This document shows, piece after piece, positions 35,049 to 46,238 of a stretch of 64,000 nucleotides of DNA. Every line of letters starts with the position of its first letter. Within the stretch, counting starts at the first letter, position 1. This DNA is from Aralia elata (lineage: Eukaryota > Streptophyta > Magnoliopsida > Apiales > Araliaceae): NCBI GenBank assembly GCA_034770075.1, contig JAVJAP010000118.1, forward strand, positions 434,001 to 498,000, read 5' to 3'. The position numbers were made by a program, and so were the translations under genes. Under the pieces are notes generated by a model. The model was not told the origin of the DNA, searched no databases, and saw only the letters and a list, made by a program, of their open reading frames with translations.

Positions 35049-35450
35049 TGTATACACACCTAGAAGGGGATTTAATAGGTGTATCTGATTAAACTGAATA
35101 ACAATAACACTGCTAAATTTTCTGCTATCGAAACTATCCAGACAGGGTAGGACCTGTCTGCGTAGGTGTTTATATAAACTTATTATGCATAACCTTCTTT
35201 ATATTACTTTGATTTTAACTAAGAAGTGTATGAACAATGATATAATATAGAATTAAGAAAATCACATAAGATAATTAGCAAACCATGAATACCAAGACTT
35301 TTACGTGGTTCAACCCCTACACTCTAATCTAGTGGCCTAATCCACGTCCAATACCAATTGGTATTGGAGACTTATTTATTAATATAATATTCAATTAGTT
35401 ACAAAAACTCCCTATATAAATAGCTTTGAACTTGTTGGACACAATTGTCC
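35049..35450 (-). mobile_element. Minus-oriented copia LTR fragment
   Basis: Has CCTAGAAGGGGATTTAATAG, the same antisense motif as near 31936. It also has the ACGTGGTTCAACCCC / CTAATCCACGTCC pair common in copia LTRs read in antisense. Confidence 0.5.
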
Positions 35451-36517
35451 CATTTGAAAGTAGTATACCCTCAAGCCAATCACATTGGATGTGATAAGTA
35501 TTTAATTTGTAATGTTGTTCATTTATTAAAAAAAATTCATTTAATTAAAGGCATTCTTTATCCATGTTTAATTGGTTGAATTAATTAGGATAAACCCGTA
35601 TAGAGCAATGCTTTTAGAATCATGAATAGTTCATGCTAATGAGATATAAATTCTAGATAGCTCAAAACTAAAATGTTCCTAATCGTTGGATCACTAATAT
35701 GGGGTTACTAATTCCGGATAGATTATGACATACTATGTTTGCTCTGTTGAAAAGAATAATTGATCCCATAATCATTTGTGTGGAGACACTAAATCAAGTA
35801 TGTAGGTGCGTATTGGAGAATAAGTTCACTGAACGTGACTCGCTTAAGGAACACCTAATGGAGTGTTACTTGCCTGATAATAGGAGTTTCCATAGTGATA
35901 GTAGTATAAGTGGTCTTTAGACTTGAGATCATCATAGTACCATGTGTATTCTGAGTTATACTTTGTTAGATTCCTTAAGACTCTTTAGGTATATCAAAGG
36001 GTATGTTCGGGTATAATAAAGTGTACATGGAGGTAGGTGAATGATCAATAAATGATCTACCACTACCAATAAAGGGATAGAATGTCATAATCGATTCGAT
36101 AAATAAGACTTGTCAGTAATTCCATATTTTATATTTGATCAGGATATTGTATGATAGAATGATTGAATTGTACGGTAACTATTTACTGAATAGGTTCTTT
36201 GTGATTAAACGTTGATTTTATATTATCCGAATAGTCATGATATGCTGAGAGGTGTCACTAATGATGTAGAATAAATATTGTTATTTATATTTAAATTAAA
36301 GGAATTTAATTCATTATAAATAATATTAGAATGCTTCTAATTTTTTTATTCTACTACTAGTATAATATTGAACCTCAAAGGTCACACCATAAAAGAGAAA
36401 TATTATTTTAGAAATAATTGGCTTAATAATAATAATTTAGTATTATGAGAAATGTTAATATTTATACTTAAGTATTTAGAGAAATACTAATTATAAATTA
36501 ATAAGAGAAGTCTTATT

Positions 36518-36560
<43 letters not shown>

Positions 36561-36600
36561 TTATTATAAATAATTTAGTTCCTAAATAGTTTGGGTATTA

Positions 36601-36858
36601 CTTCCTCCGTCCTAAATTAATTGCTCAATTTTGACCTTTTAAAGTCAAATTGACCATTTTTAAAACTAATCTTTTTACTATTTTTGCTAAAATATAGGTG
36701 AAGAGATTATAACCAAAAGAAAGTATATACAATTTATTACTAACCCCAATGTTTATAATTTTAGAAATATATTTATATATGCTTAATTATTGATTTTAAA
36801 AATAGTCAATTTGACTTAAAAAAGTCAAAACTGAGCAATTAATTTGGGACGGATGGAG
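36601..36858. mobile_element. Stowaway-like MITE (258 bp)
   Basis: TIRs CTTCCTCCGTCCTAAATTAA and its near-complement ending GGGACGGATGGAG, with TA target duplications at 36599 and 36859. Internal GTCAAATTGACC-type symmetry; no coding capacity. Confidence 0.92.
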
Positions 36859-36904
36859 TAAATTAAAACCCTAAGTCCTAAAGAGTTTAGGAGGAGGAAA
36901 AGTC

Positions 36905-36912
36905 TATATAAG
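36905..36912 (+). promoter_or_regulatory. TATA box of the TGAAAG LTR
   Basis: TATATAAG in a GTCTATATAAGGAGAGG context near the 3' third of the LTR. Confidence 0.5.
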
Positions 36913-37619
36913 GAGAGGCGTTATGATAGATTAAGAGTTAAGGTTATTGTGAGTATAGAAATACCACATTAAAATCCTTTGAACCTAAAGAGTTAGGAGC
37001 GAGAGTGAGAATTAGGGTTAGCCACCCAATATTTGGAGAAACCTAAATTTACTTCTTCAATCAATATTTTCTTGGTAGATCACCTTTAGAGTGATGCACA
37101 CACTGAGTAGCTAATGTTTGATCCGAGGAATTAAAGAGGCACGGAAGAGCAAATGATTGGAACTTGAAGATCACATCAAGGAGTTGATTCATCTTCGTAA
37201 AGGTATATTTTTTATTCCTACTCGATTAATAATATCGCATCAAGGTGATCCTGAGATTGTAGTAAAAATTTTAAATATGATTTATGTTATACTTCCTTTT
37301 TATATACATGTGATTGTATGTATACTCTTAAATTTGCAAACCAACACCTTTTGCACAACTGCAATCACTTGTACCTCTGCAACTGTTTACACCACTGCAA
37401 CCTTAGACCTTCCTTTATACAGGCCTATACACCACTGGATCACATAAACCAAACTAAGTTTGTATACAAGTTTTAATATGAGTGAATATGATTACAATAT
37501 ATCTATGAATTTCCAGCAATAAGAGATTAAGAACAAAGCAAAAACTATTTGTTAGAAACTTTTTCTTTCAAAGCTCTGTGTATTTTTAGAATTTGTCATT
37601 CTAGCCTTTTAGCCCAGAA

Positions 37620-37620
<1 letters not shown>

Positions 37621-37694
<74 letters not shown>
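37621..37694. repeat. (TA)26(GA)11 microsatellite
   Basis: Long perfect TA run followed by GA. Tyr/Ile or Arg/Glu reading frames over it are artefacts. Confidence 0.95.
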
Positions 37695-38703
37695 AGAAGA
37701 ACCAACAACAAGGAGAAACAAACTTCTCAATTTCAGTAATCCCAACGGAAGATAGGAACAGACTAATAAGTAAGGGATTTGAAATTTAAAACTAAACAGC
37801 TTGAATCAAGACATAAGGTATTAGCAAAATCAACTCAATTAGTTTTATAGGAAAAATCTTTGATATTAATATAACTTTAGAAATCATGGCTAAATAATTG
37901 CTCAATTGATTTGGTTTCCAAATAAATATAACTTCTTAAGGAATTTGAATTTTAAGCTTTTGAATCCTTTTTAAAAAGATATTTCCAGTAAATAAAAAGT
38001 TTACTTGCAATTAATAACTCAAGCTGGAAAATTCTTACATTGATTTCCTAGGTGAAATCGTAGAGACCTAATCTAGTAGTGTCTCTAAGACTTTTTCTCA
38101 CAATAGCCTACTTGAAATCTAGATATATGAATGATCAGTCCAATGATAAAACTTGAAAAGCATAAGACATCTCCATACAAAAATATGTTGTCATCATTAA
38201 AATAAAACTCATAAATTAACATACTTCACTTCTTTACTCTACAATAGTAGAGTGATTGTTATTTAACTCAACGATATACGAGTTCTCTTTGAGTACTTAA
38301 TGATAGTAGAGTAATTTCAACATTTACTCAACGAATTTTCAATTATAGCTATTACAAGGTTATACTCTACGATCTTGGAATCAAGCTAAGTTCAATATTT
38401 TCCAACATGAGTTTTAAACATTCAAGTAATTTTTAGTTGTTCAAAAAGAATGCAAGCACTCTCTCTCTCTCTCCATTCAGATAAACCATATGTGAGTTCT
38501 CTCTTTTCTCACTTCACCCGAAAATGTGCAAAACAAATATTCTCATGTCGTACAAAATCTTCCATTCACGTGGCAAGAAAGATTTTTCCATTCTTTCGGC
38601 CACATAAGCAAGAAAAAGAAAGAAAAAGCTAGGTGGATTATAGACCATTAGATTAATAATTGAATCAATCTAATCCTAGTCATTCATTCAAATATTTTTG
38701 GCC

Positions 38704-38711
38704 TATAAATA
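38704..38711 (+). promoter_or_regulatory. TATA box of the SIRE LTR
   Basis: GCCTATAAATACAGGC, with a typical spacing to a CT-rich leader at 38725. Confidence 0.55.
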
Positions 38712-39057
38712 CAGGCACACTTCATTTCTCTTCAATCTAGCCAAATTGCTAAACTCTGTCCACAATTCTCTCTCAATCTCAAATTCTCAAAAAGCTAGAT
38801 TCTAGTGAAAATGATCAGAAGAACCATACTACTATAATTAAAAATTCAATACATTTCACCTATGCACAAATTAGCACACACACTTTAGTATATTTTGTGC
38901 TAACATATCACTTTCTTATTTATGTTTAATATTATTATTATTGTTATATTTGTTATACATATTGAACACCACATTTGTATTTATTTATATCATTGAGCTT
39001 CATTCAAGTTGACCATCATTGCTTATATTTATACACACTTGAATTAACAGCTAATAT

Positions 39058-39094
39058 ATATATATATATTAATATATATATATATATATATTAA
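39058..39094. repeat. (TA)n microsatellite
   Basis: TA tract with TTAA interruptions. Confidence 0.85.
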
Positions 39095-40175
39095 TTTGAA
39101 CTTTATACATAGTCCTTTCAAATAAAGTGAAAAACAAGTGATCAGAACTTCAATAACTATTCACTAAGTATAAACTTACCGGATAGGCCCACTTGAAAGT
39201 CATTTCTAGTAAAGTGAGATAAGGTAACTTTTCTCAAGATTGGATAACCAATTTATCCTTATAATTCTTATACGGGAAAAATTGTTCCTTTGTGTATAAA
39301 AAGATGATTCGTATATAGTCCTCTCTTTGAGAGTGATGAACAAAATTTATAGACACTTGATTTATAAAGCGTAGTAGATTGACCTTTATTTAAAGAGTTA
39401 ATCTTACCTTATAAAAGTTTTTTATATAAACCAAACTTATCCATATACATAAACTGTCATATTATTTATGATCATTAGTTTAACTGTCATTTTGCAAGAA
39501 TTAATTCTTAAACTGTCATTATCTATATCTTGCAATATTTGATATATCTGAACTTAAACTGTCATCTATCTGCTTAATTAAAGAAGCATTTGATTAAAGA
39601 TAATAATTCTTTAATAAAAGGGGTAGAGTTGAGTGTTCTTCTAGTGTGTGAGGAATTGAGTGATTCTTGTTCCAAGATCAAGATCTTAGAAAGGCCATAG
39701 GTTAAGGGTTCTAAGTGAGTGAGGAAGAGAAAAGATATTAAGTTCCAAGACCAGCTGAAGAATGAATACAAGAAGCTCTGGAAAGAAAATTTATAATTCT
39801 TGAAGAATACTAGGTGATAGTAGTTTTAAGACAGAATCAGATTTGTAAAGGTTTCTCCACCTAAGTTAAGGAGCTAAACTATTTTTATAGTAAAAAATCC
39901 AATATCCTGGAGAGTAGTTTGGGAACTAGACTAGCTATATATATTTGGTAGAGATATATATAGTGAATCAGGATATATCGTTGTGTTCTCTGTTTGGTAT
40001 CTCTCTATCCCTATCTCTTTGTTTTGATTCACTAAAATATTTAAATAAATATTTTTTAATAAAAATCATTTAGGGAAATAGAATTAAATTTTAAAAAGGC
40101 CAAGATTTGTTAAAAAGTAAATTAATTTATTCAATCCTCCTTTTTAAATTAATTATTACATATTCGGACCTAACA

Positions 40176-40930
40176 GGAATGATTCATAGTCATAGTTAAT
40201 GGAGTAAATGAATCAAGTCGAACCGAATATTGAATTGCTCAGATTTGGTTCACAGAATTTATTGAATCTGAAATAAAGTTAGATTGAGGCTCGTTTAGGT
40301 ACTAAGTCGAGCACGATCTTGAATCAAACCCAAACAATTTGAACTTTTCGAGCGAATATGATCCAAATATCAATAAAAAATTATAATTTGAAAATATTTG
40401 AGTAATTTATCGAACTTTAAGATATAATCATATTTGAATCGTTTATATTTTGAGTCGAGTTCAAATTGAACTTTTAGTCGAACGAGTACGAATCAAGCTC
40501 GAACCGTTTGTTTCATTTTACAACCTTAGTCACAATTGTGAGGATACTCTTTAGCCTTACAACAGATGTTTATCGTCCAAATTGTGATAGAATGGCTAGG
40601 GTGATCACTGTCCGTAGTTTAATTTGGAGAATGGTAACAAATTAAACTGCAGACATAGGTCAAATTTAACTTTCATCCGTAGTTTAATTATGCAGATGTA
40701 AGTCAAATTAGGCTTTCGTCCATAGTTTAATTATATGAATGAAAATTGTCTTCGCAGTTTAATTATGCGAACAATAATTATTTTTGAAAAGAGGATATTT
40801 TTGCCATATCACATGATGGGCATTCGTCCGCAATTTAGTTTGATGGGCGATGAAAGTATTTAGTCATTCGATCAAATTGTAGACAACAAAAGATGTGTTA
40901 TAAGACTATTCCATCTTTACAACTCATGTG
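40176..40930. repeat. Dispersed repeats, no gene
   Basis: 40200-40530 is rich in TCGAAC/GAGTCGAG-type words seen in common plant dispersed repeats. 40590-40870 has several diverged copies of a CCGTAGTTTAATTATGC(A/G)GA unit in direct and inverted order, resembling subterminal repeats of a DNA transposon. It ends at a (TA)n tract. Family not assigned. Confidence 0.45.
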
Positions 40931-40943
40931 ACTATAGATATTT

Positions 40944-40950
<7 letters not shown>

Positions 40951-40998
<48 letters not shown>

Positions 40999-41031
40999 AT
41001 GTGTGTGTGTGTGTTTTGCGCGTGTGTGTGT
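40951..41031. repeat. (TA)n(TG)n compound microsatellite
   Basis: TA run followed by interrupted TG run. Confidence 0.9.
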
Positions 41032-41070
41032 GTGAGTGTGATGTGTGAAAATACTATTACTGTGTATATC

Positions 41071-41489
41071 TAACTCCCTCTATTCCTATTTATTTAATAT
41101 TTTAGAGAGTAAATTTTGTTCCTATTTATTTGACGTTTGTAGATTTATAGGGGATATTGATTACATTACTTCCTAAATTACTCCTAAACTTAATACTCTA
41201 TTTAATTTTGTCCTACTTTTTCAAGATTATATTTTCTTCCTCTTTAAATATCTTAATCGTACTCTCTCTCTCTCTCTCTCTCTCATAATTTATATATTTT
41301 CTCTATCCTCTAACGGTATATCTCACTCATATTTATCAATTATCACCTACAATTTAACTTTTTATTTAACTATACAAGTGTGTTTTTGATAATACATAAT
41401 AATTTTAGTGGAGTAATTATAAGAATTTTAACTTCCTTAATAGTTGTGCAAAACTCCAACACCTCAAATAATTAAGAATGAAAGGAGTA
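41071..41489. mobile_element. Stowaway-like MITE, diverged
   Basis: Left end ACTCCCTCTATTCCTATTTA and right end AATGAAAGGAGT (complement ACTCCTTTCATT) resemble Stowaway termini, next to TA. A (CT)n tract sits inside (41265-41284). TIR match is short. Confidence 0.5.
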
Positions 41490-41834
41490 ATGTTTTACGA
41501 CTATTATGAGGACTAAAAACGCCCCTATTAGTTTTAAGCTCTTTAATTGATATAAAGATATAAGTGTACGTAACATAACATCATATACAAAAAAACAATC
41601 TTGCAAAATGAATTCTCTCCTCTATCCTCTCTCTTCTCTCCTCTCTCCTCACAATTTTTCTCATATTTTCTCATATTCTCTTTCATCTCTTTTATGTCAT
41701 GTTTTATCTCCTCTACTCTCTTTTCCTCTTACATCTCAATTACTACTACATATAATAGCACTGTAGTGGGGACTCCATTGACGTCACAAATGTGTCTCAA
41801 ATATATAATCAATGCTGCACTAATATTTAATAAA

Positions 41835-41993
41835 GGATAATGCTATGGATTTTTAATTTAAAATCTCTAATATACATGTAATTATTTCATTAGTATGTAA
41901 TGAATGTTAAGGACTCACCATAATTTTGAACAATCAACGTAATAACACATAAGTATTTGACACACAAAAATTTGGGACATCTAATATTATCTT
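41835..41993. mobile_element. Small MITE-like element
   Basis: GGATAATGCTATGG at the left and ATCTAATATTATCTTT at the right are roughly complementary and resemble the ends of the MITE at 44870. A further right-end-like sequence (CCTAACATTACC) is at 42270. Low divergence support. Confidence 0.4.
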
Positions 41994-42299
41994 TAAAATG
42001 CTGAGTAGTTCTACATATATATATACACACACACACATATATAAGGGGGAAAAAGAGAGAGAAATAAGATGTGAGACCTACTATTTGATTGTTTTAACAT
42101 TTTTATTGACATACATTATATGAGTCCTATCATTTGTGTACAAGTTTTTATGCATAACTTGTGCACGTAAAATTATTTATAAATGTTGAGAACTTATCAT
42201 AATATTAAATAACCAATATAATGATAACATATATATTTTAGACACATTTGAGATTCACAAAATTTGACACCCTAACATTACCACCAGTAGACCCTTAAT

Positions 42300-44869
42300 T
42301 CATAAATTAACAAAAGTACTTTTATAAGATAATAAAATAGTGTAACTTTACATAATTATAAAAGTAGTTTTGAAGGCATTAATGACAAATCAAAAATAAT
42401 TGTACGGTATAAGATTTTATTTAGCTTTAACAATTTACATATAATTTTAAACTATGTCTTTTGTTAAAAGTGTTTCGGCCAAAATCACACGTTTTATGTT
42501 TTAGTTAAAAGTATCTTTTAGCCTAAATTTCTACATTTTAAAATTAGAGAGTTATCAAATATCAAAGTATTTTTATTTTAAATTAAAAATTCTTTAAGTT
42601 GACCCAAAAGCTCCTACAAATTAATGAACTTTAACTGTGTCTATTATCCACCTGAAAATTAGTACACCAATAAAAGTGATATGTCCATAAAATTTTCTTT
42701 AAATAAATATTAATTAAATCATGAATCTATATACAAGAAATTGTGTTAAAATATTAATATTTACTTGTAAAAATAACAATTCGCTATTGTCTATATAAAG
42801 TGAGTTCTCATGCTTCAAAGACCATTGTTTGTTTATGTTAAAATCCAACGAGAGAGTTAGACAAGGGTGATTTCACTTGGAGGGGAAATTCCTCGACATA
42901 TTGAAGACTCTCGAGAAGGGGATAAAAGAGTTCTAGTTTTAGTAAGTGACATAAATCTTTTCATTTCATTTCCTTTTCCTTTCTACTCTTTTTATTTTCA
43001 ATTCTTCTATCTTTTCTAACTCTATTATTTTTTTATTATTACTTATAATAGAGAGTATTTGAAGAAAAAAAAATGATTGGTTGATTACATATCGACTATG
43101 AAAATAAGGTAATTTATTTTATTTATTTTATTTATCAATTTATGCTAATTATATATGTTCACACATTTTATCTCTACCTAATATATATGGCATTTGGAAG
43201 AAAATCATTGCTATTTAATTTTAAAAAAAATGGAAATTTAATTAATTGATAAAATAAACATTAGTGAATAATTACATAATATAACTATACAAGAATAAAT
43301 CACATATTACTAAGAAATTGCTTGTCATTTTCCTTTTTTATCTTTGAAATTTATTGAATTTTGAAGAATAAATATTGCTTCTACTATTTTTCCTTTTCAA
43401 ATTTTTTTCAAAAAACAAAAACCCGAAAGAATTTGAAACTATTGTTGTTCTTCCCCCAAAATCAGTGAAATTAATTCCAAAAGGATGAATCCGCACTTGA
43501 ATCTCAACGCAATAATTCAATAATTTTCCGTATTTGTGCACAATCCAATCCGTCACAATAAGAATCTAGGTTAGGATTTCATTTATTGTTTTTGAAACGG
43601 GATTTGGAGTTTAAATCAGATCTCTGTAATTCATATACAGTACAGCGAATTTCAAAACCGTAGAAATCGCCGGAAAATGAGCTTCCGGTCCGGAGTTCGG
43701 ACAAGGAAAGAGAAACTGAATGGCCGGTAAATAGCTTCCGGTCCGGAGTTCGGATGTAAGAGTTTCATTTCGAGTACTAGTAGTGTTTTTCAAATAACTA
43801 AAGGACTTGCTATCATCTATCTTTTTGCTACTTCCACTTGTATACTTTGCATCCTTGTTATGGCACCTTATTCATGTCTTATTAAGATGTTCTACATGTA
43901 TTTATCACAAAAAAACTGAATCCATTTCTACTTTTATCAATAATGATTAAGTGTACATTAAACAATGAGATCAATTATGAAAAAAGATTATTCTTTCAAG
44001 TTATATATATACATATTAAATCTTTTAAAAAATTTATTATTGCAAGACATATTTATAGGAATTTAGGTTAGTATTTACAAAATACTAGAAATAAAGAAGA
44101 GATTTGACCATCCTTATACAACGTTCTAGTTTGATGTAATGTAGTTCTTGTGCTTAGGGCAGCTCCCTCTTATCTTATTATAATCAATGCTCAAATTAAT
44201 AATAGCTAGTATTGTTAAAAAAAATTTAATACATGTTGCCATATATAGTAAAACAAAATTCCTGCATACACCCCGGGTTATAATAAAGCGCAATGTTAAC
44301 ATTAGGTGTTCGATTATTGATTCATTATGTACTGTTGTCAAAACGCATGAAAGTACACCCTCAGATCTCTAAACTTTTATTGTGGAAGAGCGAGAGTTAA
44401 GCTTAACCCCAAGGTTTACAAGCTTGAGTTTAAAATGGGTGGTGTAGTTTTTTGTGTGCATGCTTCGGAATAGCATATCACTGAACATGATTTACAGTGA
44501 ATAATGCTTAAATCCACTGAATTTGTAGTTGATATGAAGAATTTTTTCAGAGAAATCTAGTAGACTACCTTAACATATGACTTAACATGATTCTATTGGT
44601 TTAGACAGCACCTAGCTGTCTAAGACTCTGGATTTCTGATTTACCATCAAATGTCCTCGCTGTTCCTTCCTCTGTCTGTACATTGAAAGTTGATATCGAA
44701 GAACAATTCTCTGTGTAGTATGTGGACCAGCAAGGTAGTTTGGACAAAGTTTTGTCGACTATGTTGGTCTTCTCATCCTTTGCATCTTTAAAAGTTAGTT
44801 CGAATTACTTGATTAAATTGAGTACATGAAATTTGAAATTTATTCGAGGAAATTATGTTTTTTTGTTTG
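42300..44869. other. AT-rich intergenic region, no gene recognised
   Basis: No ORF with recognisable domains. A TATA-like TATATAAA occurs at 42793. Two direct copies of AGCTTCCGGTCCGGAGTTCG, 52 bp apart, lie at about 43681 and 43733 in a locally GC-richer block. Possible distant 5' region of the ELM2/SANT gene, but I could not place exons here. Confidence 0.4.
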
Positions 44870-45021
44870 GGTAATGTTAGACATCTCAAATTATTTGTCT
44901 CAAATGTGTCTCATCAAACAATCTGCATTGAATAAGACAAATGGTACTTACATAGCCAATCACAAGAGATGTACTCAACCAATGCAATGATGATACATCA
45001 TTTGAGACCCCTAGCATTACC
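44870..45021. mobile_element. MITE (152 bp) with GGTAATGTTAG ends
   Basis: Left GGTAATGTTAGACATCTCAA and right TTTGAGACCCCTAGCATTACC pair as imperfect TIRs (left ATCTCAAAT, right ATTTGAGAC). No coding capacity. Superfamily not assigned. Confidence 0.7.
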
Positions 45022-45206
45022 TTTCTGAGTTTTTGTTTTTTATATTTCATTATGAAAAGGGATTGGAACAATAGACAGAATATTTTATTGAGTACTTTGT
45101 TGCACGGCTTCAAGCTGTCTTGGTTACACTTCACGAGCTATGCTGTCTTCGGTTACGCTTCACGAGTTACACTGCCTACTGAACAATTGGTTAATTTTCT
45201 TTCTAG

Positions 45207-46182
45207 AGGAAGATAGCACCACCGTTGAGTTGGGGCCCGAGAAAGTTAACAGCGTATACTATAAGGTAACCAGATGTGCATACTCGATGCTCCTGAATGT
45301 ACTGGATTTTCTACTCCATATACCAGTGCTTAGGTCTTCTGGAGAATTTGTACTGATACTAGTTAAAGGTTCTAATCCAGCGAGTAGCCAGAATTTCTAC
45401 AATTGTCCAAGGCAACTTGCTTAAGATTCCAAACTCGTCAAACATGCAAAAGCCACAGCAACTGAATAATTGGACACCTCAGGAGCCTACACCAACAGAT
45501 TGGGTGGTATACATCAAGGACGACAACCTCGAACTGGCAATCCCGATTGGACCTTGTTTTCAAGCCAATGTACCTGAGTGGACTGGCCCACCTCACAAGA
45601 TTTCTCATGTTGGTCAAATTGAACACGACAGTCTAAGGTGGTTAGGCACTAGAATATGGCCTATCCAAGACAAAAACTTGCCAGGAACCAAAGTACGTGT
45701 GATGGGGAAAGGGAGGCCTAATTTTTGTCTATGTGCCTCCCCCGGATCCCGAGAATGTGTTAAAACACCATATCGCTGTGAAAAGGACTCTACTGAAGTC
45801 CGAGCTCGGGCCTGTTTACTGGAGATGGAGATTCAATGAGATGGGAGATGAGGTTTCCAAGCTGTGGACTTCAGTGGAGCAGAAGAAGTTTGAATCTCTT
45901 GTGAAAATGAATCCTATCTCGCAGTGTAAAAGATTTTTGAAGCCTGCTTTGGAGTGTTTGCCATGCCAATCTAGACAAAGCATAGTGAACTACTACTTGA
46001 ATGTACATATTCCTAGCCGAATGAATAGGCAGACAAGATTAGGATGTACAATAATTGATACGGACGATGAAGCCGAAGAGGCCCTTAATCCAAATGGTTC
46101 TCAAAAGAGGTATCGAGCTCATAATGTTTCCTCATACAGTTCCAAAGTTGTTAAGTCTAAATTCTTGAATGGGTATCGATGA
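45207..46182 (+). pseudogene. ELM2/SANT protein, ARID1-like C-terminal part, one frameshift
   Basis: A likely exon (45207-45265, after TTTCTTTCTAG and before GTAACC) joins in phase to an exon from 45363. That exon encodes an ELM2 domain (IPIGPCFQANVPEWTG; then DSLRWLGTRIWP) and a SANT-like domain (SKLWTSVEQKKFESLVKMNP; SRQSIVNYYLNVHIP), ending at TGA 46182. This order matches the C-terminal half of plant ARID1/ELM2-SANT chromatin proteins. A one-base change in TTAAAACACC near 45765 shifts the frame between ELM2 and SANT, so the gene is broken unless it is a base error. N-terminal ARID exons were not found. A hAT element sits 56 bp after the stop. Confidence 0.75.
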
Positions 46183-46230
46183 TGCTTCAACCTTCACACC
46201 ATCTTAGAAGTTCTCAAGCCTTTGGTTGAG

Positions 46231-46238
46231 GCTATGAG
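46231..46238. repeat. hAT target-site duplication (left)
   Basis: GCTATGAG, repeated exactly at 49480-49487. Confidence 0.95.

Larger units (their letters stand above)
35455..37310 (+). mobile_element. LTR starting TGAAAGTAGTAT (family shared with 63708)
   Basis: The first ~270 bp align with 63708-64000, including CAAGCCAATCACATTGGATG, GAGCAATGCTTTTAGA and TCCTAATCGTTGGATCAC. A promoter TATATAAG lies at 36905. A Stowaway MITE is inserted at 36601-36858, and an (ATT)n tract lies at 36515-36565. The 3' boundary is uncertain. Confidence 0.55.
34215..40175 (+). mobile_element. SIRE LTR, plus orientation, fragmented by insertions
   Basis: Starts TGAAGGGACATTATACTACT with the SIRE hallmark TTTTGATGATAACAAAA and appears to end CGGACCTAACA at 40175. 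It has the TCTACGA minisatellite (34631-35030), is interrupted by 35049-~38200, and resumes with the same motifs (38220-38380). A TATAAATA box (38704) and four AAACTGTCAT repeats (39450-39570) follow. The GTGTGAGGAATTGAGTGATT block (39645) is typical of SIRE LTR 3' parts. Internal junctions are approximate. Confidence 0.6.

Noticed and set aside
37549..37755. Reading frames made of Ile-Tyr or Arg-Glu repeats (also near 8678, 16377, 50695, 50821, 56924)
   Set aside because: They are translations of TA, CA and GA microsatellites, with no family resemblance.
45140..45424. 94-codon frame as a separate gene
   Set aside because: Only its 45207-45265 part looks coding, and it fits as an upstream exon of the ELM2/SANT gene. 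The rest runs through intron-like sequence.
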